32,160 nt of DNA from JBBRMQ01 sp038230775 (GCA_038230775.1 JBBRMQ010000018.1:1-32160); one strand, 5' to 3'; shown: positions 23,617 to 29,867, counted from the stretch's first letter. The notes: generated by a model from the letters alone, not told the origin. Translations and numbers: made by a program.

Positions 23617-24522
23617 ATGTTCCGCAGCCGCGGCGAGAATCTCCGCTCGATCTACATTCTGCTGTTCCTGAACGTCGCATTTTTTCTGCTGCAGTTTCAG
23701 GACCCGCAGAAATTCGCTCACCTCTTCGCCTTTGACGCGCATGCGGTGGCCAGCGGCGAAGTGTGGCGACTCTTCACCTACCAGTTCGTGCAGGCGGGCA
23801 AGGTCGGGCTGCTGTCGATCCCGCCCGTCGTCACGCTCTTTCTGAATCTCGTGCTGCTGTCGCTGATGGGCTCCGCGGTGGAGGAAGAGTGGGGCACGTC
23901 GCACTTCATCATGTTGTATCTGGTGTCGACGTTGACGACCGCCGCCGTCGCCGCGTATTTCGCGATCCCGCTGCTCGGATCGTTCTTCGTCAACTTCACG
24001 CTGCTCTTCGTCTATGCGGCGCTCAATCGCGACCAGACCTTCTATCTGTCGATGGTGATGCCGATCCGCGTCACATTCCTCGCATGGCTCGCGCTGGCCG
24101 CGTTGCTGGTCGGTGTGTTCTTCGGAAGCCGGGCGAATGTCGCCGCATTGATCGGTGCCGCCGCCGGTTTCGCGTACTACCTCACACAGCGCGCGGCCGC
24201 GGTTCCGGTGCCGGAGGAGTACTCCGAAGCGGAACAGGATCGCGCGATGATCGCCGCCACACGCAACGTCACACGCGTCGCGGCGGTGAAGAAGGCGTTA
24301 TCGACGGGCGCGGTCGCGGACATCGACCGCCTCATCGCCGCCGCGGAGCGTGAAGCGGTCCGCGGCGTCAACATCTGTTCGCCCATCGACTTCAAGCCCG
24401 AGAACGGCGATCGCTATTGCATCCGCTGTGAAGGCTTTGCCGAATGCACGGCGCGACACCTGCGCCTTCACCGCCCGAAGCCGAACGAAGTGCCGGCCGC
24501 GCAGCCGATCCCTGAAGTCTAG
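23617..24522 (+). CDS. Rhomboid-like membrane protein without catalytic residues
   Basis: A 301-residue protein. It has about six transmembrane helices in residues 12-190 with rhomboid landmarks: GEVWRLFTYQFVQ, and GSAVEEEWGTSHFIMLYLVS. The catalytic GxSG serine is missing (LLGSFFVNF in its place). The helix-6 His of the AHxxG motif is missing too (NVAALIGAAAGF). The fold suggests a derlin- or iRhom-like pseudoprotease. A cytosolic-type C-terminal part carries a Cys cluster C-x(15)-C-x2-C-x5-C (ICSPIDF, YCIRCEGFAEC), possibly metal-binding. GAGGG lies 6 nt before the ATG. It is 9 nt after the DUF192 gene, so probably co-transcribed. Confidence 0.78.
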   Translation: MFRSRGENLRSIYILLFLNVAFFLLQFQDPQKFAHLFAFDAHAVASGEVWRLFTYQFVQAGKVGLLSIPPVVTLFLNLVLLSLMGSAVEEEWGTSHFIMLYLVSTLTTAAVAAYFAIPLLGSFFVNFTLLFVYAALNRDQTFYLSMVMPIRVTFLAWLALAALLVGVFFGSRANVAALIGAAAGFAYYLTQRAAAVPVPEEYSEAEQDRAMIAATRNVTRVAAVKKALSTGAVADIDRLIAAAEREAVRGVNICSPIDFKPENGDRYCIRCEGFAECTARHLRLHRPKPNEVPAAQPIPEV

Positions 24523-24579
24523 TGTCCCGCATCGCCTCGTCCGTCGTGACGCAAGATCACTCGGGTGGCAGGCAACCAT

Positions 24580-24672
24580 GTCATCCCGAGCGTAGCGAGG
24601 GAGCGGTGTGGGTGGGCGGGACGACGAACGCGCCGCCCGCCCACACCGGTTCCTCGCTACGCTCGGAATGAC
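24580..24672. repeat. GAGCGTAGCGA palindromic element
   Basis: Left arm GTCATCCCGAGCGTAGCGAG and right arm CTCGCTACGCTCGGAATGAC, with an inner GTGTGGGTGGGCGGG/CCGCCCGCCCACAC pair, forming a very long stem. It lies between the convergent ends of the rhomboid-like gene and the zinc-ribbon gene. A related GAGCGAAGCGA element is at 30389-30488. The rest of 24523-24760 shows no gene. Confidence 0.88.
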
Positions 24673-24760
24673 AAGGCGGCTTTCGCCTCCGCCACGTCCG
24701 GGAGCTTCGGCGAGGCCGTCCTGCTCGCAGCGAAATGCCACGAATCTCTTACTCAGAACA

Positions 24761-25282
24761 CTAGGAGGTCGGCGGAGTCTTCGGGCCGTCACCGCGACCG
24801 CCGCGACGCCTGCGAAATCGCTTGCGGCGCGCGCCCTGCGGTTTGTCTGACGGCGGGCCCGCCGGTCGATTGCGGTTTTCGGGCGCCGGCGTCGAGGACG
24901 GCGCCGCTGCCGCGACGGAAGGTTGGCCGCCTTGCGGTGGCTGGCCGGATCGCGCGCCGCGACGTCGCCGTCTCCGCGTCCGCGGCGCTCCCTCGGGACG
25001 GGGACCTTGAGGCTGCTGCTGCTTCTGCTGAGGCTGCTGCTGCTTCTGCTGAGACTGCTGCTGAGCCTGCGGCTTCTGCTGCTGCGGACGCTGCTTACGC
25101 GACCCACCACGTTCTTTCGCAGCCTTCTGCTCGAACTCCTGGACCTTCTTCTGCATGAACTTGCGGGCGATCGAGTCCTGGCGCGCGCGCAGCGCGTCGT
25201 GGCCGCAGTACGGGCAGCGTCTCCAACCTTCGGGATACGTTTTCTTGCAGGCGCTGCAGACGACACTCTTGGGAAGCGGCAT
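24761..25282 (-). CDS. Zinc-ribbon protein with Gln-rich and Arg-rich low-complexity tail
   Basis: A 173-residue protein from the ATG at 25282. A zinc ribbon at the N-terminus has Cys9, Cys12, Cys23 and Cys26 (CSACKKTY, CPYCGHD). A charged helix (about 30-55) follows, then a Gln/Lys/Pro tract with two exact QQKQQQP units, and Arg clusters (RRRRRRG; RRKRFRRRRGG) like nucleic-acid-binding RGG-type tails. I do not recognise a named family. RNA or ribosome binding is a guess from composition. A longer frame reaches 25558, but it covers the divergent queD-like gene. TATAAT lies 12 nt before the ATG and no Shine-Dalgarno is seen. Confidence 0.8.
   Translation of the reverse strand: MPLPKSVVCSACKKTYPEGWRRCPYCGHDALRARQDSIARKFMQKKVQEFEQKAAKERGGSRKQRPQQQKPQAQQQSQQKQQQPQQKQQQPQGPRPEGAPRTRRRRRRGARSGQPPQGGQPSVAAAAPSSTPAPENRNRPAGPPSDKPQGARRKRFRRRRGGRGDGPKTPPTS
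25011..25052. repeat. Perfect 21-nt tandem duplication in the Gln-rich tract
   Basis: Two identical 21-nt units (each starts GGCTGCTGCTGC on the + strand) encode QQKQQQP twice on the minus strand. Degenerate CTG/CTT-rich sequence continues on the right to about 25085. Confidence 0.9.
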
Positions 25283-25294
25283 GAAAATCGCCGC

Positions 25295-25302
25295 ATTATA
25301 GA
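25295..25302. promoter_or_regulatory. Candidate bidirectional -10 shared by zinc-ribbon and queD-like genes
   Basis: ATTATAGA on the + strand reads as TATAAT on the minus strand (25300-25295) and TATAGA on the plus strand (25297-25302). Predicted starts lie 6 nt before the minus-strand ATG (25282) and about 2 nt before the plus-strand GTG (25311). Both genes lack a Shine-Dalgarno. Confidence 0.45.
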
Positions 25303-25310
25303 CTTCGATC

Positions 25311-25922
25311 GTGGACGACGACCGCAGACGCACGCTGCAGACCCTCATCGATCTCGCCGAGCGGTCGAATCCGAACGACTGCTGGGACGATGAGCGCGCC
25401 GAGTCGCTGCTGCGATCGCAATCGTCCGCGACCGAAGTCCGCGAGCTCGGAATGAGTGATGTGATGATTGACAGAATTTTCGGGAGCCGGGAGGACCCGG
25501 GAGCCGGGATGCGCTCCCTCCGACCCGCGGCCAGCGACTCGCGACCTGCCGGTTTCACCGTGCGCGTCGAGGCGCGCTTCGAGTCGGCGCATTACCTGCG
25601 TGAATATCGCGGCATCTCGGAGCCGCTCCACGGCCACTCATACAAGGTCGAAGCGGTGCTCGCGGGAAAAGGCGGCGGCGTGGATGCCGATGCGATCGCC
25701 GTTGATTTCGTGAGCGCGCGCCAGAAGCTCGAAGTCCTGGCGAAGAAACTGGACTACGGATGCATCAACGACGTGGCGCCGTTCGATCGGATCAACCCTT
25801 CGGCGGAGAACATCGCACAGTGGTTTCATCGCCAGCTGTCCGACGCCATCGCCGATGAAGGCGTCGTGCGCTCGGTAACGATCTGGGAGGGGCCGGTGAA
25901 TTCGGTGACGTATTCGGCATGA
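25311..25922 (+). CDS. PTPS/QueD-family protein with ExxHGH motif and N-terminal extension
   Basis: A 203-residue protein, GTG start. Residues 1-58 are an unfamiliar helical extension; 57-80 are encoded by a heptad-repeat array. The PTPS domain is 82-203: zinc ligands His94 (FESAHYL), His107 and His109 (LHGHSY). The QueD nucleophile position is Ser103, while Glu104 gives the ExxHGH signature of PTPS-III, which replaces FolB in folate synthesis in some bacteria. The LDHH-type catalytic His is replaced (LDYGCIND); the late Glu is kept (IWEGPVN). So folate-type or altered pterin chemistry is more likely than queuosine synthesis. The stop overlaps the next gene (ATGA). Confidence 0.85.
   Translation: MDDDRRRTLQTLIDLAERSNPNDCWDDERAESLLRSQSSATEVRELGMSDVMIDRIFGSREDPGAGMRSLRPAASDSRPAGFTVRVEARFESAHYLREYRGISEPLHGHSYKVEAVLAGKGGGVDADAIAVDFVSARQKLEVLAKKLDYGCINDVAPFDRINPSAENIAQWFHRQLSDAIADEGVVRSVTIWEGPVNSVTYSA
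25481..25549. repeat. Heptanucleotide arrays inside the queD-like gene
   Basis: G-rich part: CGGGAGC, CGGGAGG, ACCCGGG, AGCCGGG. C-rich part: TCCCTCC, GACCCGC, GGCCAGC, GACTCGC, GACCTGC. Both keep a 7-nt period and are partly complementary. They encode the linker between the N-terminal extension and the PTPS domain without breaking the frame. Confidence 0.7.
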
Positions 25923-26290
25923 GCGACGAGATCAAAGCGGCAATCGGACGGCTGAACGAGACGTGGCAGAGCGGCCGCGTTGACGATTTGCGCGAGTTCT
26001 TTCATCCCGACGTCGTGGTCGTCCATCCGCGCTTCACGAAGCGGACGACGGGACGCGAGGCGCTCGTGGCGAGCTACACCGACTTCGTCACGCACGCGAA
26101 GATCGAGTCGTTCGAGCCGGGTGAGGTGACCGCCGATCTCGCCGGCGGCGTCACGGTGAGCGTGATGCCGTGGCGCATGAAGTACGAGTTCGAGGGCAAC
26201 AAGTACGACGAGTCCGGCTGGGACCTCCTGGTCTGGAATCGCGACGGCGATCGCTGGGTCATCGTCTGGCGCACCGTCGTCCTGAAGTGA
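25919..26290 (+). CDS. NTF2-like (SnoaL/DUF4440-type) protein
   Basis: A 123-residue protein. The cone-shaped NTF2-like fold is suggested by an N-terminal helix pair (LNETWQSGRVDDLREFFHPDVVVV), a GREALVASYTDFV helix and closing strands ending WDLLVWNRDGDRWVIVWRTV. The start overlaps the previous stop (ATGA), and its own stop overlaps DUF1802 (TGATG). The fold serves enzymes and ligand-binding proteins; no active site can be assigned. Probably cytosolic, since there is no signal peptide. Confidence 0.8.
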   Translation: MSDEIKAAIGRLNETWQSGRVDDLREFFHPDVVVVHPRFTKRTTGREALVASYTDFVTHAKIESFEPGEVTADLAGGVTVSVMPWRMKYEFEGNKYDESGWDLLVWNRDGDRWVIVWRTVVLK

Positions 26291-26814
26291 TGAACAAGCT
26301 CGCCAATCACACGTCGCTCAAGGAATGGGCGTCGGCCATCGATGCCATGGATCGCGGCGAGCAGGTGATCCTCATCCGCAAAGGTGGCATCGCGGACCCG
26401 CATTTCGGACTGGAGGCGGATCGCTTCTATCTCTTTCCGACCAATTTTCATGAAGGACGCGACGAAGACCGCTCCCCTATCCGGATCACGCACTGGTGTG
26501 AAGTCGTTCGCACATGGCAGGTGCGCGATCTCGAGGCGCTGCACCGGCTCGAGCCGTTCGTGGTGTTCGATCGGGGCACACTCGACACCCGCTATCGCTT
26601 TCGGGCGGACCAGGCGATCAACGTCATCGCGGTGCGCGCGTATCGGCTGCCGCAGTCGTTTCCCATCGCAAAGCGTTCGGAATATGACGGCTGTCGCAGT
26701 TGGCTGAGCATCGAGGAAGAGATCGATGTCGACGGCTCGACAGCCGTGTTGAGCGATTCTGATCTGGCGGCGAAGGTCGACGCGATCGACGCCCTTCTCG
26801 CCGTCGTCGTCTGA
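26290..26814 (+). CDS. DUF1802-family protein
   Basis: A 174-residue protein starting MNKLANHTSLKEWASAIDAM. DUF1802 landmarks: LKEWA, GEQVILIRKGGIADPHF, RFYLFPTNFHEG. Function is unknown. No signal peptide or membrane segment. Translationally coupled to the NTF2-like gene (1-nt overlap), and followed 3 nt later by the J-domain gene. The frame extends upstream to 26170, but that part overlaps the previous gene. Confidence 0.85.
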   Translation: MNKLANHTSLKEWASAIDAMDRGEQVILIRKGGIADPHFGLEADRFYLFPTNFHEGRDEDRSPIRITHWCEVVRTWQVRDLEALHRLEPFVVFDRGTLDTRYRFRADQAINVIAVRAYRLPQSFPIAKRSEYDGCRSWLSIEEEIDVDGSTAVLSDSDLAAKVDAIDALLAVVV

Positions 26815-26817
26815 ACG

Positions 26818-27543
26818 ATGACCGCGATCCTGCTGATGATCGCTGCGGGTGTTGCGATCGCGATCGCCGTGATGATCCTGATGACCGTCGCGCAACAGAC
26901 GGCCAATCGCCAGATCCCGGTTCCGGACTCGAACACCATCGCCGCTTCGCTGCTTTTCAACCTTCTCCTTGCCGGCGGCGATCGGCCCGATGAAGCGCTG
27001 CGTGACATCCGCCGCATCGCCGGCCTCGGCGCTGCGGCCGCGCCGGCGGTCGACGTCGCGAACTGGGGCGAACGGTTCGCACAGATGGCGGGTGCCGATC
27101 AGCGAGCATGGCTGCTCGAGACGGCGGTGAAGCTCGTCGCTATGCGGAAGCGGGTCGTCCCGCTACGCCAATACTCCGCTCTCCTCGACATCAGCTTCGC
27201 GCTCGGCTTCCAGACCGATGCGCTCGCCCATCTGCGTGAACGCTATCCGTTCGAGTACGTCGACCACGCCAAGAATGCGCGACCGCGGGAGGCCGACCGC
27301 GGGGGCGGGGCGCTGCCTCTGTTCGTCCGCGAATCCGCCGCTCCGGTGGAATTGCTTCGTGTTTTAGGAATTGAAGGAGGAGCGTCCCGGCCACTGATCA
27401 TCTCGACCTACCGTCGTCTCGCGGCGCAACATCACCCGGACAAAGTGTTCGGCGAGCCACCTGACGTGCAGTCGCAATCGGCAGCGCGATTCATCGAGAT
27501 CACGAGAGCGTACGAGGCCCTGCTTGCCATTTACCGGGACTAA
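26818..27543 (+). CDS. DjlA-like membrane-anchored J-domain protein
   Basis: A 241-residue protein: an N-terminal transmembrane helix (ILLMIAAGVAIAIAVMILM), a helical TerB-like middle domain (about 40-155), and a C-terminal J-domain with the HPD motif (YRRLAAQHHPDKVF) that stimulates DnaK ATPase. This order matches DjlA, an inner-membrane co-chaperone. It is last in the queD-like operon; a terminator-like hairpin lies about 120 nt downstream. Confidence 0.82.
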   Translation: MTAILLMIAAGVAIAIAVMILMTVAQQTANRQIPVPDSNTIAASLLFNLLLAGGDRPDEALRDIRRIAGLGAAAAPAVDVANWGERFAQMAGADQRAWLLETAVKLVAMRKRVVPLRQYSALLDISFALGFQTDALAHLRERYPFEYVDHAKNARPREADRGGGALPLFVRESAAPVELLRVLGIEGGASRPLIISTYRRLAAQHHPDKVFGEPPDVQSQSAARFIEITRAYEALLAIYRD

Positions 27544-27864
27544 CGTTATGATTCGCGTTCGGGAATTCAAGCTGTTCACCTGATGTTCACAAGCGTTTTT
27601 CCAGCGATTTCCCTCCGTAATCCGTAGTTACTCTTAGAAAACAGACGATTTCGAGGACGTCCGTGTCTATACAAAGAGACACGGATGTTTTTGTGTCTCG
27701 CGTCTGCTGCTGAGCTCAGCGGAATCGAAAGAGTGTCGTAAAACCATGAACAGTAACGACTTGAACACGTGTCGCTGGTTGCCGGTAACTAATTTATTTG
27801 TTCCTGCATCTAATACGAAAACGGCACGAGTTAAGCAACTTTGGTCCGTACCACGGGAGACAAG
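27544..27864. other. AT-richer regulatory region upstream of the sigma factor gene
   Basis: This stretch is clearly more AT-rich than the rest of the window. It holds the hairpin at 27661-27692 and a weak promoter candidate TTGAAC (27761-27766) with TAACTA (27786-27791), spacing 19. A 40-codon frame (27746-27868) ends as ATGA over the sigma start, but has atypical codon use and no ribosome site. Autoregulation by the sigma factor would be expected here but cannot be read from sequence. Confidence 0.5.
27661..27692 (+). terminator. Intrinsic terminator-like hairpin
   Basis: CCGTGTCT, loop ATACAAAG, AGACACGG: a perfect 8-bp stem followed by ATGTTTTT. It would end the queD-like to djlA-like transcript. 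Confidence 0.75.
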
Positions 27865-28644
27865 ATGAAGACCGCCGAGGCGCAGCGCGCCGACCATGAG
27901 ATGGGATGGGACTTCGAAAAGGCAGCCATGCCTTACGTCGACTCGCTCTACAACACGGCCTACCGCATGACGCGGAACTCCGAAGATGCGGAGGACCTCG
28001 TCCAGGAAACGTATCTGAAGGCGTACAAGTACTACGACAAGTTCGAAGAGGGTACGAACTTCAAGGCGTGGCTCTTCAAGATCATGAAGAACACGTTCAT
28101 CAACAACTACCGGAAGAAGAAGCTGACGCCGCACAAGATCGACTTCTCCGAGATTGAAGAGTCGTACGAGCGCGTGATTCAGAAGAACGCGCCGGATCTC
28201 ATCAAGGATCCGGAGAGCGAGATCTTCCAGGACATGATGGACGAGGACGTCAAGCGCGCCCTCGACTCGCTTCCGCACGACTACAAGATGGTCGTGCTGC
28301 TCGCCGACATCGAAGGCTTCTCGTACAAGGAGATCGCCGAGATTCTCGACTGCCCGGTCGGCACCGTGATGTCGCGTCTGTATCGCGGCCGCAAGATGCT
28401 CGAGCGCACGCTGCTCGACTACGCGCGTAAGTACGGCTACATCCGCGGTCAGGCGGAGCCGGCGAAGATGCGCTCGCGCAAGGACGAGACGAAGGGCCGC
28501 AAGAAGAAGGACGACGTCACTGAAGAAGAGACCGAAGTCGTCGAGCCGGAAGAAAACGAAGAAGCCCTGATCTTCGCCGAAGCGGATGAAGAGCTCGAGT
28601 TCACCGACGAAGAAGAGCCGGAAGAGGAATTCGCCATCGAGTAA
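27865..28644 (+). CDS. ECF-type sigma factor (SigR-like) with charged C-terminal tail
   Basis: A 259-residue protein from the ATG at 27865, with GGGAGA 5 nt upstream (a TTG at 27841 is possible but less likely). Region 2 has NTAYRMTRNSEDAEDLVQET and YLKAYKYYDKF. Region 4 has LPHDYKMVVLLADIEG and the HTH FSYKEIAEILDCPVGTVMSR. Sequence style is SigR/SigH-like. After region 4 an extra tail of about 60 residues first is Lys/Arg-rich (KGRKKKDD) and then strongly acidic (Glu-rich to the end). The anti-sigma gene follows 49 nt later, so the pair is probably an oxidative or thiol-stress module. Confidence 0.92.
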   Translation: MKTAEAQRADHEMGWDFEKAAMPYVDSLYNTAYRMTRNSEDAEDLVQETYLKAYKYYDKFEEGTNFKAWLFKIMKNTFINNYRKKKLTPHKIDFSEIEESYERVIQKNAPDLIKDPESEIFQDMMDEDVKRALDSLPHDYKMVVLLADIEGFSYKEIAEILDCPVGTVMSRLYRGRKMLERTLLDYARKYGYIRGQAEPAKMRSRKDETKGRKKKDDVTEEETEVVEPEENEEALIFAEADEELEFTDEEEPEEEFAIE

Positions 28645-28693
28645 CGAAGTTGCAAACGCGTGGCTGCAGACATCACCAACCAGGAAGGCCCGG

Positions 28694-28927
28694 ATGCTCT
28701 GTGAAGATGTAAAACGTGTTGTCTACTTCTTCCTCGATGGAAGTCTCGCGGAACCGAAGAAACAGGATTTCAACTCCCATCTCAACCTTTGCCCTGACTG
28801 CGAAGCGCGGACGAAAATCAGCGGCCGCCTTCGCAGTTTTTTTAGGAAGCGAATGGCGAAGGTCAGCGCATCGGCTCGCTTCAAGCAACGCCTGGAACGA
28901 AGTCTCCGCGCCTTCAACGCCGACTAG
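28694..28927 (+). CDS. RsrA-like zinc-binding anti-sigma factor
   Basis: A 77-residue protein from the ATG at 28694, with AGGAAGG about 5 nt upstream. Zinc-anti-sigma motif: Cys3, His29, Cys33, Cys36 (C-x25-H-x3-C-x2-C), the same spacing as Cys11, His37, Cys41 and Cys44 of Streptomyces RsrA. FFLDGSLAE is typical of the family. The C-terminal basic helix has no further Cys, unlike RsrA's Cys61/Cys62. It should bind the upstream sigma factor and release it when the Cys residues are oxidised. Placement directly after the sigma gene supports this. Confidence 0.88.
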   Translation: MLCEDVKRVVYFFLDGSLAEPKKQDFNSHLNLCPDCEARTKISGRLRSFFRKRMAKVSASARFKQRLERSLRAFNAD

Positions 28928-28930
28928 TCA

Positions 28931-28936
28931 TAGAAT
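28931..28936 (+). promoter_or_regulatory. Candidate -10 of leaderless Ham1-family gene
   Basis: TAGAAT ends 7 nt before the G of the GTG start at 28943, so transcription would begin at the start codon. No Shine-Dalgarno is present. Confidence 0.45.
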
Positions 28937-28942
28937 CGCGCG

Positions 28943-29521
28943 GTGCCGCCCAGCGACCAGCTGATTCTCGTTTCAAGCAATCCCAACAAAGGCATCGAAG
29001 CGGAACGCATCCTCGGCGTTCCTCTCCTGCGGGTGTCGCTCGTGCTGCCGGAGATTCAGGCCGCAGGCGTGGAGGACATCACCCGCTACAAACTCGACGC
29101 GGCGCGCGCCAAGGGTTACCAACGCCTCGTCGTTGAGGATGTATCCCTCGGATTCGATGAGCTCGGCAATTTCCCCGGGCCGTACGTTCGCTGGCTCCTC
29201 GAAGCCGCCGGCGGTAAGGGCCTGGCCGCGATCGCCTACGCGCTCCACAACCGCACGGCGCGCGCGCAATGCTGCGTCGCCTACTGGGACGGGCAGGCCG
29301 GCAAGATGTTTCTCGGTGAGTGCTATGGCGAGATTCTCGTCGAGCCGCGCGGCGAGCGGCACTTCGGATGGGATGCCTGGTTCCAGCCGCGCGGATCGTC
29401 GAAAACGTTCGCCGAAATGTCCGACGACGAGAAAGACGCCGTTTCGCACCGTGGCGACGCCTACCGGCAGCTTGCCACCTATCTCAAGCGCGTGCCTGCC
29501 CCTTCCGCCGGACGCACCTGA
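28943..29521 (+). CDS. Ham1/ITPA-type non-canonical purine NTP pyrophosphatase
   Basis: A 192-residue protein with a GTG start. Motifs: SSNPNKGIEAERIL (SxNxxK), VVEDVSLGFDELGNFPGPYVRWLL, GWDAWFQPRGSSKTFAEM, and DAVSHRGDAYRQL. The PGPYVRWLLE and FAEMSDDEKDAVSHR forms look more like eukaryotic ITPA than like E. coli RdgB. It hydrolyses ITP, dITP and XTP to monophosphates, cleaning the nucleotide pool. In the usual EDTSL motif Thr is Val here. Its start lies 15 nt after the anti-sigma stop, with its own -10 in between. Confidence 0.88.
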   Translation: MPPSDQLILVSSNPNKGIEAERILGVPLLRVSLVLPEIQAAGVEDITRYKLDAARAKGYQRLVVEDVSLGFDELGNFPGPYVRWLLEAAGGKGLAAIAYALHNRTARAQCCVAYWDGQAGKMFLGECYGEILVEPRGERHFGWDAWFQPRGSSKTFAEMSDDEKDAVSHRGDAYRQLATYLKRVPAPSAGRT

Positions 29522-29584
29522 GACCCGGCGAGGACAGGCCGTCAAACCAGTTGCCGGAACCATCCGTACAAGTAACTGAGATCA

Positions 29585-29652
29585 GGTAGTTTGCCCAACC
29601 CGCGGGTTGGCAGACTGCTTGAACTACCGAATGGCACGCCGGTGAAGCCGGC
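29585..29652 (+). other. Possible structured RNA segment: nested and adjacent stems
   Basis: Outer pair GGTAGTT (29585-29591) with AACTACC (29622-29628), enclosing CCAACCC/GGGTTGG (29595-29610), followed by GCCGG/CCGGC (29638-29652). It lies before an in-frame ATG at 29675 that has AAAGGA 6 nt upstream. It could be a regulatory leader, or simply coding sequence if translation starts at 29591. No known riboswitch class is recognised. Confidence 0.35.
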
Positions 29653-29845
29653 GCGCAGTTGGAAAGGACGCCCTATGTGGATCTACGACGGTGAAGAGTG
29701 GACTGCAGAGGGCGCGAGCGAAAGCGAGATCAAGCCGGAGCGGACGCCGAAGCACGAGGAGATGTTCTATCCCGAGCTGCAGGTCGTAGAAGTCGTCATT
29801 CCCGTGCCGAGAACGGATTACCTTCCCCCGCTTCCGACGGTCTGA
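29591..29845 (+). CDS. Small hypothetical protein (84 aa, or 56 aa from the internal ATG)
   Basis: From TTG 29591 the frame gives 84 residues with a coherent stretch (NGTPVKPARSWKGRPMWIYD, then GEEWT). From ATG 29675, which has a good AAAGGA site, it gives 56 residues starting MWIYDGEEW. The ending is Pro-rich (VPRTDYLPPLPTV). I do not recognise a family. The start remains undecided: sequence character favours the long form, the ribosome site the short one. A strong terminator follows the stop, supporting a real transcript end. Confidence 0.6.
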   Translation: MPNPRVGRLLELPNGTPVKPARSWKGRPMWIYDGEEWTAEGASESEIKPERTPKHEEMFYPELQVVEVVIPVPRTDYLPPLPTV

Positions 29846-29867
29846 CTCAAACGAGCAACTTCAATCG

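Noticed and set aside
27746..27868. A 40-codon frame ending ATGA over the sigma factor start, like a leader peptide
   Set aside because: No ribosome site, AT-rich codon use unlike neighbours, no recognisable regulatory codon run; most likely chance in an AT-rich promoter region.
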